Below are positions 53,070 to 63,060 of a stretch of 64,000 bases of DNA, one piece after another; position 1 is the first letter of the stretch, and each line of letters opens with the position of its first letter. The notes beneath the pieces were generated by a model. The model was not told the origin of the DNA and ran no database searches. It was given only the letters and a program-made list of their open reading frames with translations. Both the position numbers and the translations under genes were made by a program. Source of the stretch: Streptosporangium brasiliense (GTDB lineage Bacteria; Actinomycetota; Actinomycetes; Streptosporangiales; Streptosporangiaceae); the NCBI RefSeq assembly GCF_030811595.1, contig NZ_JAUSRB010000002.1, positions 6,820,001 through 6,884,000 on the forward strand, read 5' to 3'.

Positions 53070-55438
53070 CCAGACGCCTGTCCGTCATCCTCATCGGCTT
53101 ATCCTGCCTGCTCGGCGTGATCACCCCGGCCCGTGCGGCGACTCCCGAGCTGTCGGCGTACTTCAGCAGGCCGAGCGTCGACGGCACGCTCGACGGCTCC
53201 CTGCTGACGCGGTTGCTGGGCCTGATCGACCTGGCCGCGCCGGGTTCCACCCTGCGCGTGGCGACGTACGTGCTGGAGATCAGGACCGTCAAGGACGAGC
53301 TCGTGGCGGCGCACGATCGCGGCGTCGACGTACGGGTGGTGTCCGAGGGGTCCGGTCACGACCCGCTGCTCGACGAGCTGGCCGCCGCCGGCGTGCCGGT
53401 CACGCTCTGCACCATGGGCTGCAACGGCCCGGACACCGACATCAACCACCACAAGTTCTTCGTGTTCAGCCGCCTCACGGACGGCAGGACCGACGTGGTC
53501 GCGCAGAGCTCGCAGAACCTCAGCGCCGACAACGGCCTCCACCAGAACATGCTGATCAGCTCGGGCGACGGCGGCCTGGCCGAGGGCTACCGGCAGGTGT
53601 TCGACACGCTGGTCTCCCGGGTGCGGACGACGTGGCAGGCGCCCTTCACCTCCACCAGTGGCAAGGTCACGGTCTGGATGGAGCCCCGCGACACCGTCTA
53701 CGACCAGGCTACCTACGACAGCGCCGACCTGGTCGCGGCCATGATCAAGGACGTGGGCTGCCCCGGCACGATCCGCGTGGCGCAGTCGCAGTTCGCCACG
53801 GACAGGCCGCTCGTCATCGACGCGCTCAAGGCGAAGAAGCAGCAGGGGTGCGGCGTCCAGGTGCTCGTCGCCGAAGGCAACCAGACGGTCTCGACCGCCC
53901 AGGAGCTCGCCAAGGGCGGCATCGTGGTGCACACCTTCAGGCCCGGCGGCTGCCACTACCCGGCCGGGGACACCTGCGCGCCCGACAACCTCCACTCGAA
54001 GATCATCCTGGTGGACGGGCCGTCGGCGGCGGCGGGTGGCGCGACGCGGCGCTACGTCTACACCGGATCCCACAACCTCAACGCCGGCTCCCTGACCGCC
54101 TCGGACGACTCTTTCATCCGTATCGACGACGCGGGGATCTACGCGGCGTACGACGCGGACTTCGCCGCGATGCTGGACGAGATGATCAAGTTCGTCCCCT
54201 CCGCCTATCCGGACGCCGCGCTCCAGATGGCCGCCAATGGCCCCGACGACCAGCGGGCGCCGAGGGCGGCCGCCATGCGCGCCGGCTACACGGCCGTGGC
54301 CTGGGAGGACGACCGTGATCGTGCCTCGGTGGACGGCACCGAGGTCTACGCGCGCATCTACCACGACGGGCAGCAGGTGACCGGCCCCGTGAAGGTCTCG
54401 ATGGGCGGGGCCGGGTGCGCGACCGGCTGGAACCACGTGCAGCCGTCGGCCGGCGTCGACGACACGGGCAACGCCTACGTCGCCTGGGCCGAGGACGGCG
54501 ACTGCCGGGGCGAGCACAACATCGCGGTGCGCAGGCTCTCGCCGTCGGGCACGCTGAGCTCGACGATCTGGGCGAACGACCCGCAGTGGAGCGGCGACCA
54601 GACCCGGCCGAGGATCGCGGTCCGGGGCGACGGTGGGTTCACGGTGGTCTGGGAGGACGTGCCGACCAAGACCGTCCGCGCGGCCGGCTACGCCTCGCTG
54701 ACCTCGCGTGCCTTCGCGCCGGTCCAGGTGGGCGCGGGGGGCCGGCCGGACGTGGCCGTCGACGGCGCCGGCACCGCGTCCGTGGTCTGGCAGCAGGCGC
54801 CCGACGTGTACGGCAAGCGCGTCTCGGCGACCGGCGCGACCGTCGCCGCCGCCACGAAGATCAACACCAACGCGGCCACCGAGCACCTGGCCCCCGCGGT
54901 GGCGACGACGGCGGGCGGCGACAGCGTCGTCGCCTGGAGCGACAACGTGGCGGTCACCGGCGGCGACGTGAAGACCGTCTGGCGGGTGCGGACGCGGGGT
55001 CTGACGCCCTCCCTGGGATCGAGGTTCGCGGAGAACCCCGTCGCGTTCGGGAAGTACGCACCGAACACGGTCTCCGACGGCGGCAAGGAGTACCCGCCGC
55101 TGTGCGGGAGGGTGTCGTTGGTGGACAGGTGCGCGGTCCAGGGATCGCCGTCCGTCGCCGTCGACGACAGCGGACGGTTCGTCGTCGGCTGGACCGAGTC
55201 CGACATCTGGAACGCCGGCCGTTCCTTCGAGGTGTACGCCCGCGGCTTCAACGCCGACGGGACGACGGCCGGCCGGTTCCCCTGCGAGCGCATGAACCCG
55301 AACACGGCCGGCAGCCAGTCGGCCACCGCCGTCGCCGCCGACGCCACCGGCTTCCACCTTTTCTACGCCGAGGACTTCGACGTCAACGGATACAGCGATG
55401 TCGTGGCGCGGACCGGCTTCACCAACACCGAATTCTGA
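53066..55438 (+). CDS. Secreted phospholipase-D-like protein with C-terminal propeller-like repeats
   Basis: 790 residues from ATG 53066. Signal peptide about 1-25 (LSVILIGLSCLLGVITPARA). Two PLD-like halves: the first has INHHKFFVFS where the HxKxxxxD motif lacks its Asp, with SSQNLS; the second is a full motif LHSKIILVD with GSHNLN. From about residue 400 come repeated blocks of 50-60 residues centred on (V/A)AW-type strands (AVAWEDDRDR, YVAWAEDGDC, TVVWEDVPTK, VVWQQAPDVY, VVAWSDN), probably a beta-propeller. An exported hydrolase or phosphatidyl-type transferase on envelope polymers is inferred. Translationally coupled to the GH20 gene. Confidence 0.88.
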   Translation: MTRRLSVILIGLSCLLGVITPARAATPELSAYFSRPSVDGTLDGSLLTRLLGLIDLAAPGSTLRVATYVLEIRTVKDELVAAHDRGVDVRVVSEGSGHDPLLDELAAAGVPVTLCTMGCNGPDTDINHHKFFVFSRLTDGRTDVVAQSSQNLSADNGLHQNMLISSGDGGLAEGYRQVFDTLVSRVRTTWQAPFTSTSGKVTVWMEPRDTVYDQATYDSADLVAAMIKDVGCPGTIRVAQSQFATDRPLVIDALKAKKQQGCGVQVLVAEGNQTVSTAQELAKGGIVVHTFRPGGCHYPAGDTCAPDNLHSKIILVDGPSAAAGGATRRYVYTGSHNLNAGSLTASDDSFIRIDDAGIYAAYDADFAAMLDEMIKFVPSAYPDAALQMAANGPDDQRAPRAAAMRAGYTAVAWEDDRDRASVDGTEVYARIYHDGQQVTGPVKVSMGGAGCATGWNHVQPSAGVDDTGNAYVAWAEDGDCRGEHNIAVRRLSPSGTLSSTIWANDPQWSGDQTRPRIAVRGDGGFTVVWEDVPTKTVRAAGYASLTSRAFAPVQVGAGGRPDVAVDGAGTASVVWQQAPDVYGKRVSATGATVAAATKINTNAATEHLAPAVATTAGGDSVVAWSDNVAVTGGDVKTVWRVRTRGLTPSLGSRFAENPVAFGKYAPNTVSDGGKEYPPLCGRVSLVDRCAVQGSPSVAVDDSGRFVVGWTESDIWNAGRSFEVYARGFNADGTTAGRFPCERMNPNTAGSQSATAVAADATGFHLFYAEDFDVNGYSDVVARTGFTNTEF

Positions 55439-55508
55439 GCGGAGCGCCGATCCCTCGCGATCGAGACCCTGACCACCACCCCCGACGCTTCCAGAGAAGG
55501 AACCCCCC

Positions 55509-56753
55509 GTGCGTCTGCGTATGGCATTGGTCGCCGCCCTGGCCGTGACCCTGGCCGGTTGTGGCTCCGGCACCGACACCACTACCAAGTCCGGAAAAAT
55601 CACGATCAGCTACGCGATTTGGGAGAAGAACGACCAAGTCAGCACCCAGAAAATCATCGACGCCTTCCAGAAGCAGCACCCCGACGTCACGGTCAAGCTG
55701 GAGATCACCCCCTGGGACCAGTACTGGACCAAGCTCCAGACCGCCGCCGCCGGCGGCGCGGCCCCCGACGTCTTCTGGATGAACAGCCTCAACGTCCGCC
55801 TGTACGCCAAGGGCGGCGTGCTCGCCCCCATCCAGAACGCCGACGTCAGCGCCTTCCCGCAGGCGATCGTGGACGGCTACCGCTACGACGGCAAGCTGTA
55901 CGGCATGCCGCGCGACGTCGGCCTCCCCGTGCTCTGGTACGACAAGGAGCTCTTCGACAAGGCCGGCGTCAAGTACCCGACCGCCGACTGGACCTGGGAC
56001 GACCTCAGGGCCGCCGCCAAGAAGCTGACCGACCCGGCCAAGAAGCAGTACGGCCTGCTGGCCCCCATGTGGGACCAGGGCGGCTTCTACCCCACGATGA
56101 TCCAGGCCGGCGGCCACGTCATCTCCGCCGACGGCAAGAAGTCGGGCTTCGACGAGCCCGGCTCCATCCAGGGCCTGGAGTTCTGGACCGACATGATCAA
56201 CAAGGACAAGGTCGCCCCGCCCGCCCAGGCGACCACCGACACCGATCCCGTACAGCTGTTCATGACCGGCAAGTACGCCATGTACTACGGCGGCTCCTGG
56301 CTCGCCACCGCGTTCAAGGCCAACACCGAGCGCGGCGACAAGGTCGACGTGGCGCCCCTGCCCAAGGGGCCGACGCAGGAGGCCGTCATCCTGCTCGGCC
56401 TGGCCAACGCCGTCTCGGCCAAGAGCGAGCACCCGGTCGAGAGCGCGCAGTTCGCCACGTTCCTCTCCTCCGAGGAGGCCGAGAAGATCCTCAGCGACAC
56501 CGGCGGCGCCTCGGTCTCCTCGCGGGCGGGCACCCAGGACAGCTGGTTCAACGCCTTCCCGAACTACCACCTGAAGGAGGCGTTCGACGCCTCGATCCCG
56601 CACGGCGTGCCGTACCCCGTCTCCCTGAACACCGCCAAGTGGCAGGACGTGCAGAACAAGCTCCTCGCCGAGGCATGGGCAGGCAGGCGGCCGACCGCGG
56701 ACGCCGCCAGGGAGATCGCCGCGCAGATGAACGAGATCCTGGCCAAGGAGTAG
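55509..56753 (+). CDS. ABC sugar transporter, substrate-binding lipoprotein
   Basis: 414 residues, GTG start with AAGGA upstream. Lipobox LAGC at about residues 15-18 for membrane anchoring. Family 1 binding protein: ISYAIWEKNDQVSTQKIIDA, PDVFWMNSLNVRLYAKGGVL, YDGKLYGMPRDVGLPVLWYD, MTGKYAMYYGGSWLATAF. Captures an extracellular sugar, presumably an aminosugar oligosaccharide given the GH20 gene. First of three ABC genes; no ATPase is encoded here, so a shared MsiK-type ATPase elsewhere is expected. Confidence 0.94.
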   Translation: MRLRMALVAALAVTLAGCGSGTDTTTKSGKITISYAIWEKNDQVSTQKIIDAFQKQHPDVTVKLEITPWDQYWTKLQTAAAGGAAPDVFWMNSLNVRLYAKGGVLAPIQNADVSAFPQAIVDGYRYDGKLYGMPRDVGLPVLWYDKELFDKAGVKYPTADWTWDDLRAAAKKLTDPAKKQYGLLAPMWDQGGFYPTMIQAGGHVISADGKKSGFDEPGSIQGLEFWTDMINKDKVAPPAQATTDTDPVQLFMTGKYAMYYGGSWLATAFKANTERGDKVDVAPLPKGPTQEAVILLGLANAVSAKSEHPVESAQFATFLSSEEAEKILSDTGGASVSSRAGTQDSWFNAFPNYHLKEAFDASIPHGVPYPVSLNTAKWQDVQNKLLAEAWAGRRPTADAAREIAAQMNEILAKE

Positions 56754-56756
56754 CGG

Positions 56757-57686
56757 ATGCTGCTGACCGAGGAACGGGCCGCCGCCAAGGCGGCGGCCCA
56801 GCCGGGGCGGCGGCCGCGCTGCGACTGGCTCTGGGGCTACGGGCTGATCGCGCCCATGGCCCTCGGGCTGGCCGTGTTCTACCTGTGGCCGATCGTCCAG
56901 ACGCTCTACCTGAGCTTCACCGAGTCCGGCGTGTTCGGCGGGCAGACGTGGGTGGGCGTCGACAACTTCGCCGCCCTCTTCGGCGACGAGGAGATGCTCG
57001 GCGCGCTGCGCAACACGCTGCTCTACTCCCTGCTCGTGCTCATCGGGGTGCCGCTGGCGATCGTGATCGCGGCGCTGCTCAACGTACCGGGGCTGCGCGG
57101 GCTCGGCTTCTACCGCACGCTGTACTTCCTGCCCGTGGTCACCATGCCCGCGGCCGTCGGCCTGACCTGGCGCTACCTGTACAACGGCGACTTCGGCCTG
57201 ATCAACTACCTGCTCGGCGAGATCGGGATCGACGGGCCCTACTGGGTCTCCGACCCCGAGTTCGCGATCTACGCCATCGCGGTGGTCGGGATCTGGAGCT
57301 CGCTCGGGTACAACGCCGTGCTGTTCCTGGCCGGGCTCCAGGGGATCCCGAAGCACTATTACGAGGCCGCCGCGATCGACGGCGCGGGCAGGATGCGGCA
57401 GTTCTTCCGCATCACGCTGCCGCTGCTCACGCCCACCACGTTCTTCGTCATGGTGATCACGCTGATCAACGCTCTGCAGGTGTTCGACCTGGTCTACCTC
57501 ATGATCGACACCAAGAGCCCGGCGCTGGCGGGGAGCCGCACGATCGTCTACCTCTTCTACGAGCAGGGCTTCGTGCAGAACAGCCGCGGCTACGCAGCCG
57601 CGATCGCGGTCGTGCTGCTGGCCCTGATCCTCGCGCTGACCGCCCTTCAGTTCAGGCTGCAGAGGCGGTGGGTCCACTATGAGTAG
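56757..57686 (+). CDS. ABC sugar transporter permease (MalF/UgpA type)
   Basis: 309 residues, three bases after the binding-protein stop. Six helices; binding-protein-dependent signature (EAA loop) YYEAAAIDGAGRMRQFFRIT then LPLLTP. Forms the heterodimeric channel with the next gene, which it overlaps by 8 bp. Confidence 0.95.
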   Translation: MLLTEERAAAKAAAQPGRRPRCDWLWGYGLIAPMALGLAVFYLWPIVQTLYLSFTESGVFGGQTWVGVDNFAALFGDEEMLGALRNTLLYSLLVLIGVPLAIVIAALLNVPGLRGLGFYRTLYFLPVVTMPAAVGLTWRYLYNGDFGLINYLLGEIGIDGPYWVSDPEFAIYAIAVVGIWSSLGYNAVLFLAGLQGIPKHYYEAAAIDGAGRMRQFFRITLPLLTPTTFFVMVITLINALQVFDLVYLMIDTKSPALAGSRTIVYLFYEQGFVQNSRGYAAAIAVVLLALILALTALQFRLQRRWVHYE

Positions 57687-58488
57687 GCGCTGGATCGTGC
57701 ACGCGGTCCTGCTCGCCGGCGGGCTGATCATGATCACGCCGTTCGTCTGGCAACTCGTGGTCTCGCTGCAGACCGTCACCGAGTCGATGCGGATGCCGCC
57801 CACGCCGGTCCCCTCCTGGCAGTGGCACAACTTCGCCGACGTGTTCAGGACCGTGCCGCTCGGGCGGCAGTTCCTCAACACCGTGATCGTCACGGCGGCG
57901 GTGACGGCCGGGCAGCTGCTGCTCTGCTCGCTCGCAGCCTTCGCCTTCGCGCGGCTGGAGTTCCCCGGGCGCGGGCCGATCTTCCTGCTGTTCCTGGCCG
58001 TGCTGATGGTGCCGGGGGAGCTGTTCCTGCTGCCCCGGTACGAGATCATGCAGGGGCTCGGCTGGCTCAACACCCTCCAGGCGCTCATCGCCCCCGGGGT
58101 CTTCGGGGCCTTCGGCACGTTCCTGCTGCGGCAGTTCTTCAAGACACTGCCCAGGGAACTGGACGAGGCGGCGCGCCTGGACGGCGCCAACCCGCTGCAG
58201 ATCTACTGGTGGATCATGCTGCCGCTGGTGCGGCCCGGGCTGCTGGCGCTCGGGCTGCTGACCGTCATGTGGTCCTGGAGCAGCCTGCTCTGGCCGCTGG
58301 TGGTCAACACCGACCCGGAGATGATGACGCTCTCCGCCGGGCTGGCCTCGCTGCGCGGCCAGTACCTGACCAATTACCCGGTCCTCTTCGCCGGGTCCGT
58401 CGTCGCCTCGCTGCCCGTGATCGTTCTTTTCGTGGTCATGCAGCGACAGCTGATCGCTGGGATCGCGTTCACCGGCTCGAAAGGCTGA
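57679..58488 (+). CDS. ABC sugar transporter permease (MalG/UgpE type)
   Basis: 269 residues. Six helices and the EAA loop ELDEAARLDGANPLQIYWWI then MLPLVRPGL. Second half of the channel. 45 bp before the 5'-nucleotidase gene. Confidence 0.95.
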   Translation: MSRRWIVHAVLLAGGLIMITPFVWQLVVSLQTVTESMRMPPTPVPSWQWHNFADVFRTVPLGRQFLNTVIVTAAVTAGQLLLCSLAAFAFARLEFPGRGPIFLLFLAVLMVPGELFLLPRYEIMQGLGWLNTLQALIAPGVFGAFGTFLLRQFFKTLPRELDEAARLDGANPLQIYWWIMLPLVRPGLLALGLLTVMWSWSSLLWPLVVNTDPEMMTLSAGLASLRGQYLTNYPVLFAGSVVASLPVIVLFVVMQRQLIAGIAFTGSKG

Positions 58489-58533
58489 ACCACCAGTCTT
58501 TTCTCCCGCTATATCCCCTATCGAGGAGTATGT

Positions 58534-60282
58534 GTGCATTCCCGTCGTAAGTGGATCGTCGTCGCCTTAGGCGTCACTCTGGCCTCCTCCGCCTCACCGG
58601 CACTGGCCGACCCGAAGCCCGTGGACGTGCAACTGCTGTCCCTCACCGACTTCCACGGCTACATCACCCCGCAGAACAACGCCACCGACGGGACGATCAA
58701 GGATCCGCAGGGGAACACCCTGGTGGTGGGCGGCGCGCCGTACGTGGCGACGCATCTGGACAAGCTCCGGCAAGGCCATGAGAACACGGTCACGTTCTCG
58801 GCCGGTGACAATTTCAGCGGCTGGCCGACCGAGGTGTCCTACCACGCCGACGAGCCCACGATCGAGTTCCTGAACAAGATCAAGGTGGAGTTCACCGCGG
58901 TCGGGAACCACGAGCTGGACCGGTCCCTGGAGTTCCTGCGCGACCACATGGGCGAGGGCGAGTGCTTCGGCGAGATCGGGGTCGACAGCTGCTTCACCGA
59001 CTCCGACGGGCGGCAGTTCCACGGCGCCGACTTCGCCATCTCGACGGCCAACATCACGCGGAAGGGCGACACCCGTCCGGTGCTCCCGCCGTACGTGATC
59101 AAGCGCTTCCAGGGCATCCCCGTCGGGTTCATCAACCTGACCACACCCACCACGGTGGACGGCTCCACCTCCTACCAGCCGTCACTGGACAACCTGCCGC
59201 TGGTGGAGACGGCCAACAAGTACGCCGCCATCCTCAAGCGGCGCGGCGTCAAGGCCATCGTCGCCAACGTGCACGAGGGCGGCAAGGCCGGAGACGACTA
59301 CAACGGCTGCGCCGATCAGAAGAACGGGCCGATCTGGGACTTCGCCGCCAACGCCTCGCCCGACATCGACGTCATCGTCACAGGCCACTGGCACTGGTAC
59401 TTCACCTGCTCGCTACCCGACCCAGCGGGTAATCCCCGCCCGGTCGTCGAGGCAGCCAACCACGGCCGCCTCATCAACGAGATCAACCTGAAGCTCGACC
59501 ACCGTACCCGCGACGTCATCAGGTCCGAGACCACCGCGGTCAACCACCCAGTGACCCGCGATGTCACCCCCGACCCCGCCATGGTGAAGCTGGTCGACCA
59601 CTGGAACGCCAAGCAGAAGGAGACCTACGCCAAGCCGTACGGGACCATCACCGGCGACCTCACCAGGACCCGCGACGCGACGGGGCAGAGCACGCTCGGC
59701 AACACCGTGGCCGACGTGGCCTACTTCGACTCCCAGCGGACCGAGGGCGGCAAGGCCGACCTGGCCATGGTGGCCGTCGCCCCGACCAAGGGCTCCAACT
59801 CCCTGCGCGGCGACCTGAGGTTCGCCAAGGGCGCCAACCCCGCCGACAGCGACGGTCAGGTGCTCATGGGCGAGTCGTGGGCGGCCTGGGGCTACGCCAA
59901 CCCGGTGCTCACCGTCACCGTCAAGGGCTCGCAGATCGAGCAGGCCCTGGAGCAGCAGTGGCAGGCGCAGGCCAACGGCACCGTGAAGTTCGCGCCGCTG
60001 GCCGTGTCCAAGAACGTCCGCTTCTCCTTCGACGCGACCAGGCCCGTCGGTGACAGGATCAACCCCGCCGACGTGATCGTGAACGGGCAGCCGCTCGACA
60101 CCGGCAGGACCTACCGGCTCGCCGCGCTGGCCTACACGCTTCTCGGCGCCGACGGCTACGCCGCCTTCGCCGGGTACACCGACGCCGTGCGCGGCAACCG
60201 CGACTACGAGGCCATGCGGGCCTACCTGCGGCAGGGACCGGTGGCCCCGCCCGCCCTGGACCGGGCGGTACCGCTGATATAG
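58534..60282 (+). CDS. Secreted 5'-nucleotidase/UshA-type metallophosphoesterase
   Basis: 582 residues, GTG start behind GAGGAG. Signal peptide about 1-26 (IVVALGVTLASSASPALA). N-terminal dimetal phosphoesterase domain with LLSLTDFHGY, SAGDNFSG, AVGNHELD, NVHEGG and TGHWHW; C-terminal UshA substrate-binding domain with ANHGRLI at the junction and AYTLLGADGYAAF near the end. Dephosphorylates nucleotides or nucleotide-sugars outside the cell. Last gene before a strong terminator; may be co-transcribed with the ABC genes. Confidence 0.94.
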   Translation: MHSRRKWIVVALGVTLASSASPALADPKPVDVQLLSLTDFHGYITPQNNATDGTIKDPQGNTLVVGGAPYVATHLDKLRQGHENTVTFSAGDNFSGWPTEVSYHADEPTIEFLNKIKVEFTAVGNHELDRSLEFLRDHMGEGECFGEIGVDSCFTDSDGRQFHGADFAISTANITRKGDTRPVLPPYVIKRFQGIPVGFINLTTPTTVDGSTSYQPSLDNLPLVETANKYAAILKRRGVKAIVANVHEGGKAGDDYNGCADQKNGPIWDFAANASPDIDVIVTGHWHWYFTCSLPDPAGNPRPVVEAANHGRLINEINLKLDHRTRDVIRSETTAVNHPVTRDVTPDPAMVKLVDHWNAKQKETYAKPYGTITGDLTRTRDATGQSTLGNTVADVAYFDSQRTEGGKADLAMVAVAPTKGSNSLRGDLRFAKGANPADSDGQVLMGESWAAWGYANPVLTVTVKGSQIEQALEQQWQAQANGTVKFAPLAVSKNVRFSFDATRPVGDRINPADVIVNGQPLDTGRTYRLAALAYTLLGADGYAAFAGYTDAVRGNRDYEAMRAYLRQGPVAPPALDRAVPLI

Positions 60283-60288
60283 GACTCC

Positions 60289-60318
60289 GGGTGCGGGGGA
60301 CCCACATCCCCCGCACCC
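60289..60318 (+). terminator. 11-bp stem hairpin after the 5'-nucleotidase gene
   Basis: GGGTGCGGGGG (60289-60299) and CCCCCGCACCC (60308-60318), perfect, 8-base loop, starting six bases after the stop. Factor-independent terminator closing the 51.4-60.3 kb cluster. Confidence 0.8.
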
Positions 60319-60404
60319 GCGCGGGCCCGCCCGGACGGTCAGCGGGAGCCATTCGGTGCCTGCCTGCCGTCCGGTCGGCATATCGACCTCGACCTGGGAT
60401 CGCC

Positions 60405-60614
60405 GCCCTGTCCATCCGGCTGACCGCCCACCGCCTGGCCACCACTCAAGACCCGGCGCGACGAGCCGTGCTCCATCTCACCCATGCGAACCGCCTGCGC
60501 AACGTCAGCCAGCACCAGAACGCCCTGAAAGCCTCCCAGCAGGCCGTCGACCTGTACGGCGAGCTGACCCGACTCAACCCGAGTCTCCCTCAGCACTCCG
60601 GACTCTTGACCTGA
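60405..60614 (+). pseudogene. TPR-protein fragment
   Basis: AALSIRLTAHRLATTQDPAR, LHLTHANRLRNVSQHQNALK and ASQQAVDLYGELTRLNPSLP match one and a half tetratricopeptide repeats of the long TPR/NB-ARC-like actinomycete proteins. No start; the frame ends at 60614. Confidence 0.55.
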
Positions 60615-60639
60615 GGTCATCCCCGATCGAGTGCGAGCC

Positions 60640-61275
60640 CTAGCTGGCGCGTCTGTCGTCGCGCACCGTGAAGGGTGGAGGTGGGACAAATGGCAAAGAC
60701 TCGTGTTCCCGCAAGCTAGCACCGCTAGATCGGCGCCCTGGGGGTCGCGTGCACCCGCGTAGGGGTGTCACGAAAGTCTCGAAACCCCCCGGCCCCCCGG
60801 GGTCGGCGGACCCTACGGTGGGTGCCCATGACCCTCCCCCCGCTCTCCTCCGACGAGCCCCCGCCGTCCATCTCGACGCCGCCATGGCCGCCCTGGGCCT
60901 GTACGGCGGCACGAACACCCCCGACGAACACGCGGGCGAGGCGGCCCGGCTCGGTGGTGACGGCCCGTACCGGATGCGGGCGTCCTCCAGCTGCGCGCGC
61001 AGGACGCGCAGCTGCTCGTCGCCGACGCGGCGGAGTTCCTCCAGCTCGGCGCGTACCGCATCGGTCTCGGCGCGCGCCTCGGCGGTGGCGGCCTTGAGCT
61101 CGGTGATCTGCTCGGCGGCCGTGGCCAGGTGCTGGCGGGTCTCGGTCAGCCGGTCGGTCAGCTGGTGCGTGCGCTCGCGCTCGGCCCCCAACTGGGTTTC
61201 GGCCTCCAGCCGCCGGGCCTGCTGCTTAGCCACCACCGAGGCCCAGTTCCGGCTCAGCATCCCGTCCAGCCACAC
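60640..61275 (-). pseudogene. Coiled-coil protein fragment
   Basis: Residues about 10-105 of the frame form a strong coiled coil (AKQQARRLEAETQLGAERER, THQLTDRLTETRQHLATAAE, AVRAELEELRRVGDEQLRVL). The following 100 residues are low-complexity. Such coils occur in KfrA-like plasmid DNA-binding proteins and others. The N-terminal ten residues overlap the helicase remnant on the opposite strand, so the 5' end is probably missing. Confidence 0.5.
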
Positions 61276-63034
61276 CGCCTACGACGACCTCCTCAACGAA
61301 TTCGAACGAGACCTTCGGGCGCAGTCCCCCAAGGCATGGGCTGACCTGGAGACTGACGATCCCACCGCCACGGTGCCCGTCCCCTTCTGGTCCTGGACCG
61401 CTCGGCAGGACAGAGTCATGCAAATCCTGCATCCGTGTGCCAGCGACGATGACTTCAAGTTCACCTGGCCGCTGATCGATGATGTGCTGGACCTGTGTAC
61501 CGTCACCGTGACCAGCACCAGCACCAGCACCCAGACAAGCCCGCCCTGCCCACCCATCGCGATGATCCCTGCCTTCGCGACGGCACGCCGCCGCGTCTAT
61601 CTGACCGCCGCTCTCTCCGACGACAGCATCCTCGTCACCGATTTCAACGCCTCCCCCGAAGACATCGCCCAACCCGTCACGCCGGGAAGCACCGCCGACC
61701 TGGGCGACCGCATGATCCTCGCACCGATCGCGCTGAATCCCAGCCTCTATCCAAAAGCCGTGCGCGTGCCGGCTCGCCAGTACGCCGACGGTGATCGCGA
61801 CGGGGACGGCACCCCCGATGCCAAGCCCGTCAACGTGGTCGTCCTCGTGCCCAGCAACCGCGCCGCCGCCCCTTGGCGCTCACACGCCGCTCACGTATGG
61901 CGCGCCGGCGAGTTGCAGGACGGAGTCGCTGCACTCAAAGACGGCCATGTGGAGCTGGTCGTTCTGGTGAACAAGTACGACGGCATCGATCTGCCGAAAG
62001 AGGCCTGCGAGCTACTGATCCTCGACGGGGTGCCGCGGCCCATGGATGCCACCGAATGTCGTGAAGCCGCAGTGCTCTCGGGCAGTTCTACCATCCTCGC
62101 CCGCCAGCTCCAGCGTATCGAGCAAGGCATGGGCCGCGGGGTTCGCGACAGCGAGGACCACTGCGCCGTCCTCCTCCTCGGCGCTCACCAGTCCATCGCC
62201 CTGCATGACCCCAAGCAATACGACACCACAGGTTTGGTTCGGCAAGAGGCCGTCGCCTTGCGTCAGGCATTCGACCTGGCCGCCACCGGCCGCCGCAGCG
62301 ACGCCGCAGACCGGCTCAAGAAAGTCATCCCCACCATCACTGATCCGGCAGTACACGGCTGGCTCACCGAGCAGCGCGCTGCCTACTTCCACCACGTTGA
62401 CGCGGCGGCCGCCCAACAGCGTCCCGCGGCCGCCCAGGCGCAAGCGGCCGCCGAGTTCCTCGCCAGCAAGTACACCGACGGCACCACCTTGGTCCTGGCC
62501 ATCAAGGCCCTCATCGAGGACGTGGTTTGGGGCGATGAAGATCGGACCGAAGATGCTGAGCGTGCCTGGCAACGCCTTGGCCAGCACCTCGGCCTGGACA
62601 GCACACGTCCCGAAAAGTAGTACTCCAAGGGTCCAGACAATTTGTAGGTGCTCAGCGACGAACGCCATGCCGTCATTGAGCTCAAAACCGGCCGCACAAC
62701 GTCGACGATTAGTAAGCACGATGTTGACCAGCTCGGCGGTAGCGCGCTGTGGGACAAAGATGTCTACCCAGACGTGACGCACCTGCCCGTTATCGTCCAC
62801 CCCAGCAGGGAACTCGATGGCAAGGCCACCCCCGTGCCGGGCATGCGCGTCATCACCCAAGACAAGTGGGATCTCCTCGCAGCTGCCATGCAGAACTGGG
62901 CCGAGGCTCTCGCCGCGGGCCATGCTCGCTGGAAAGATCCGCAGGCTGTAGCGGAGCAACTGGCCCACCACAAGCTGGCGGGCGCCAGCCTCTTCAACAC
63001 CTACAGCCTGCCGCCGCGCCGTCCACGCGCCTGA
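61244..63034 (+). pseudogene. Helicase C-terminal domain plus PD-(D/E)XK-like nuclease, interrupted by two TAG codons
   Basis: One continuous frame apart from TAG at 62618-62620 and 62642-62644. First part: YLTAALSDDSILVTDF, VVLVPSNRAAAPW, LVVLVNKYDGIDLPKEACEL and QLQRIEQGMGRGVRDSEDHC, which are motifs IV-VI of an SF2 (XPD/DinG-like) helicase. After the stops: DERHAVIELKTGRTT (E-x-K of a restriction-like nuclease core), HDVDQLGGSALWDKD and PDVTHLPVIVHPS. The Walker A/DEAD N-terminal half is missing; the 5' side abuts the coiled-coil remnant. A DNA-processing or defence protein is inferred from the helicase-nuclease pairing. Confidence 0.7.
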
Positions 63035-63060
63035 GGCAGGCGCGCAGCGACCCGCCCTGG

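Noticed and set aside
55419..58190. 923-codon minus-strand frame
   Set aside because: Antisense shadow of the ABC binding-protein and permease genes, which have full family motifs on the plus strand.
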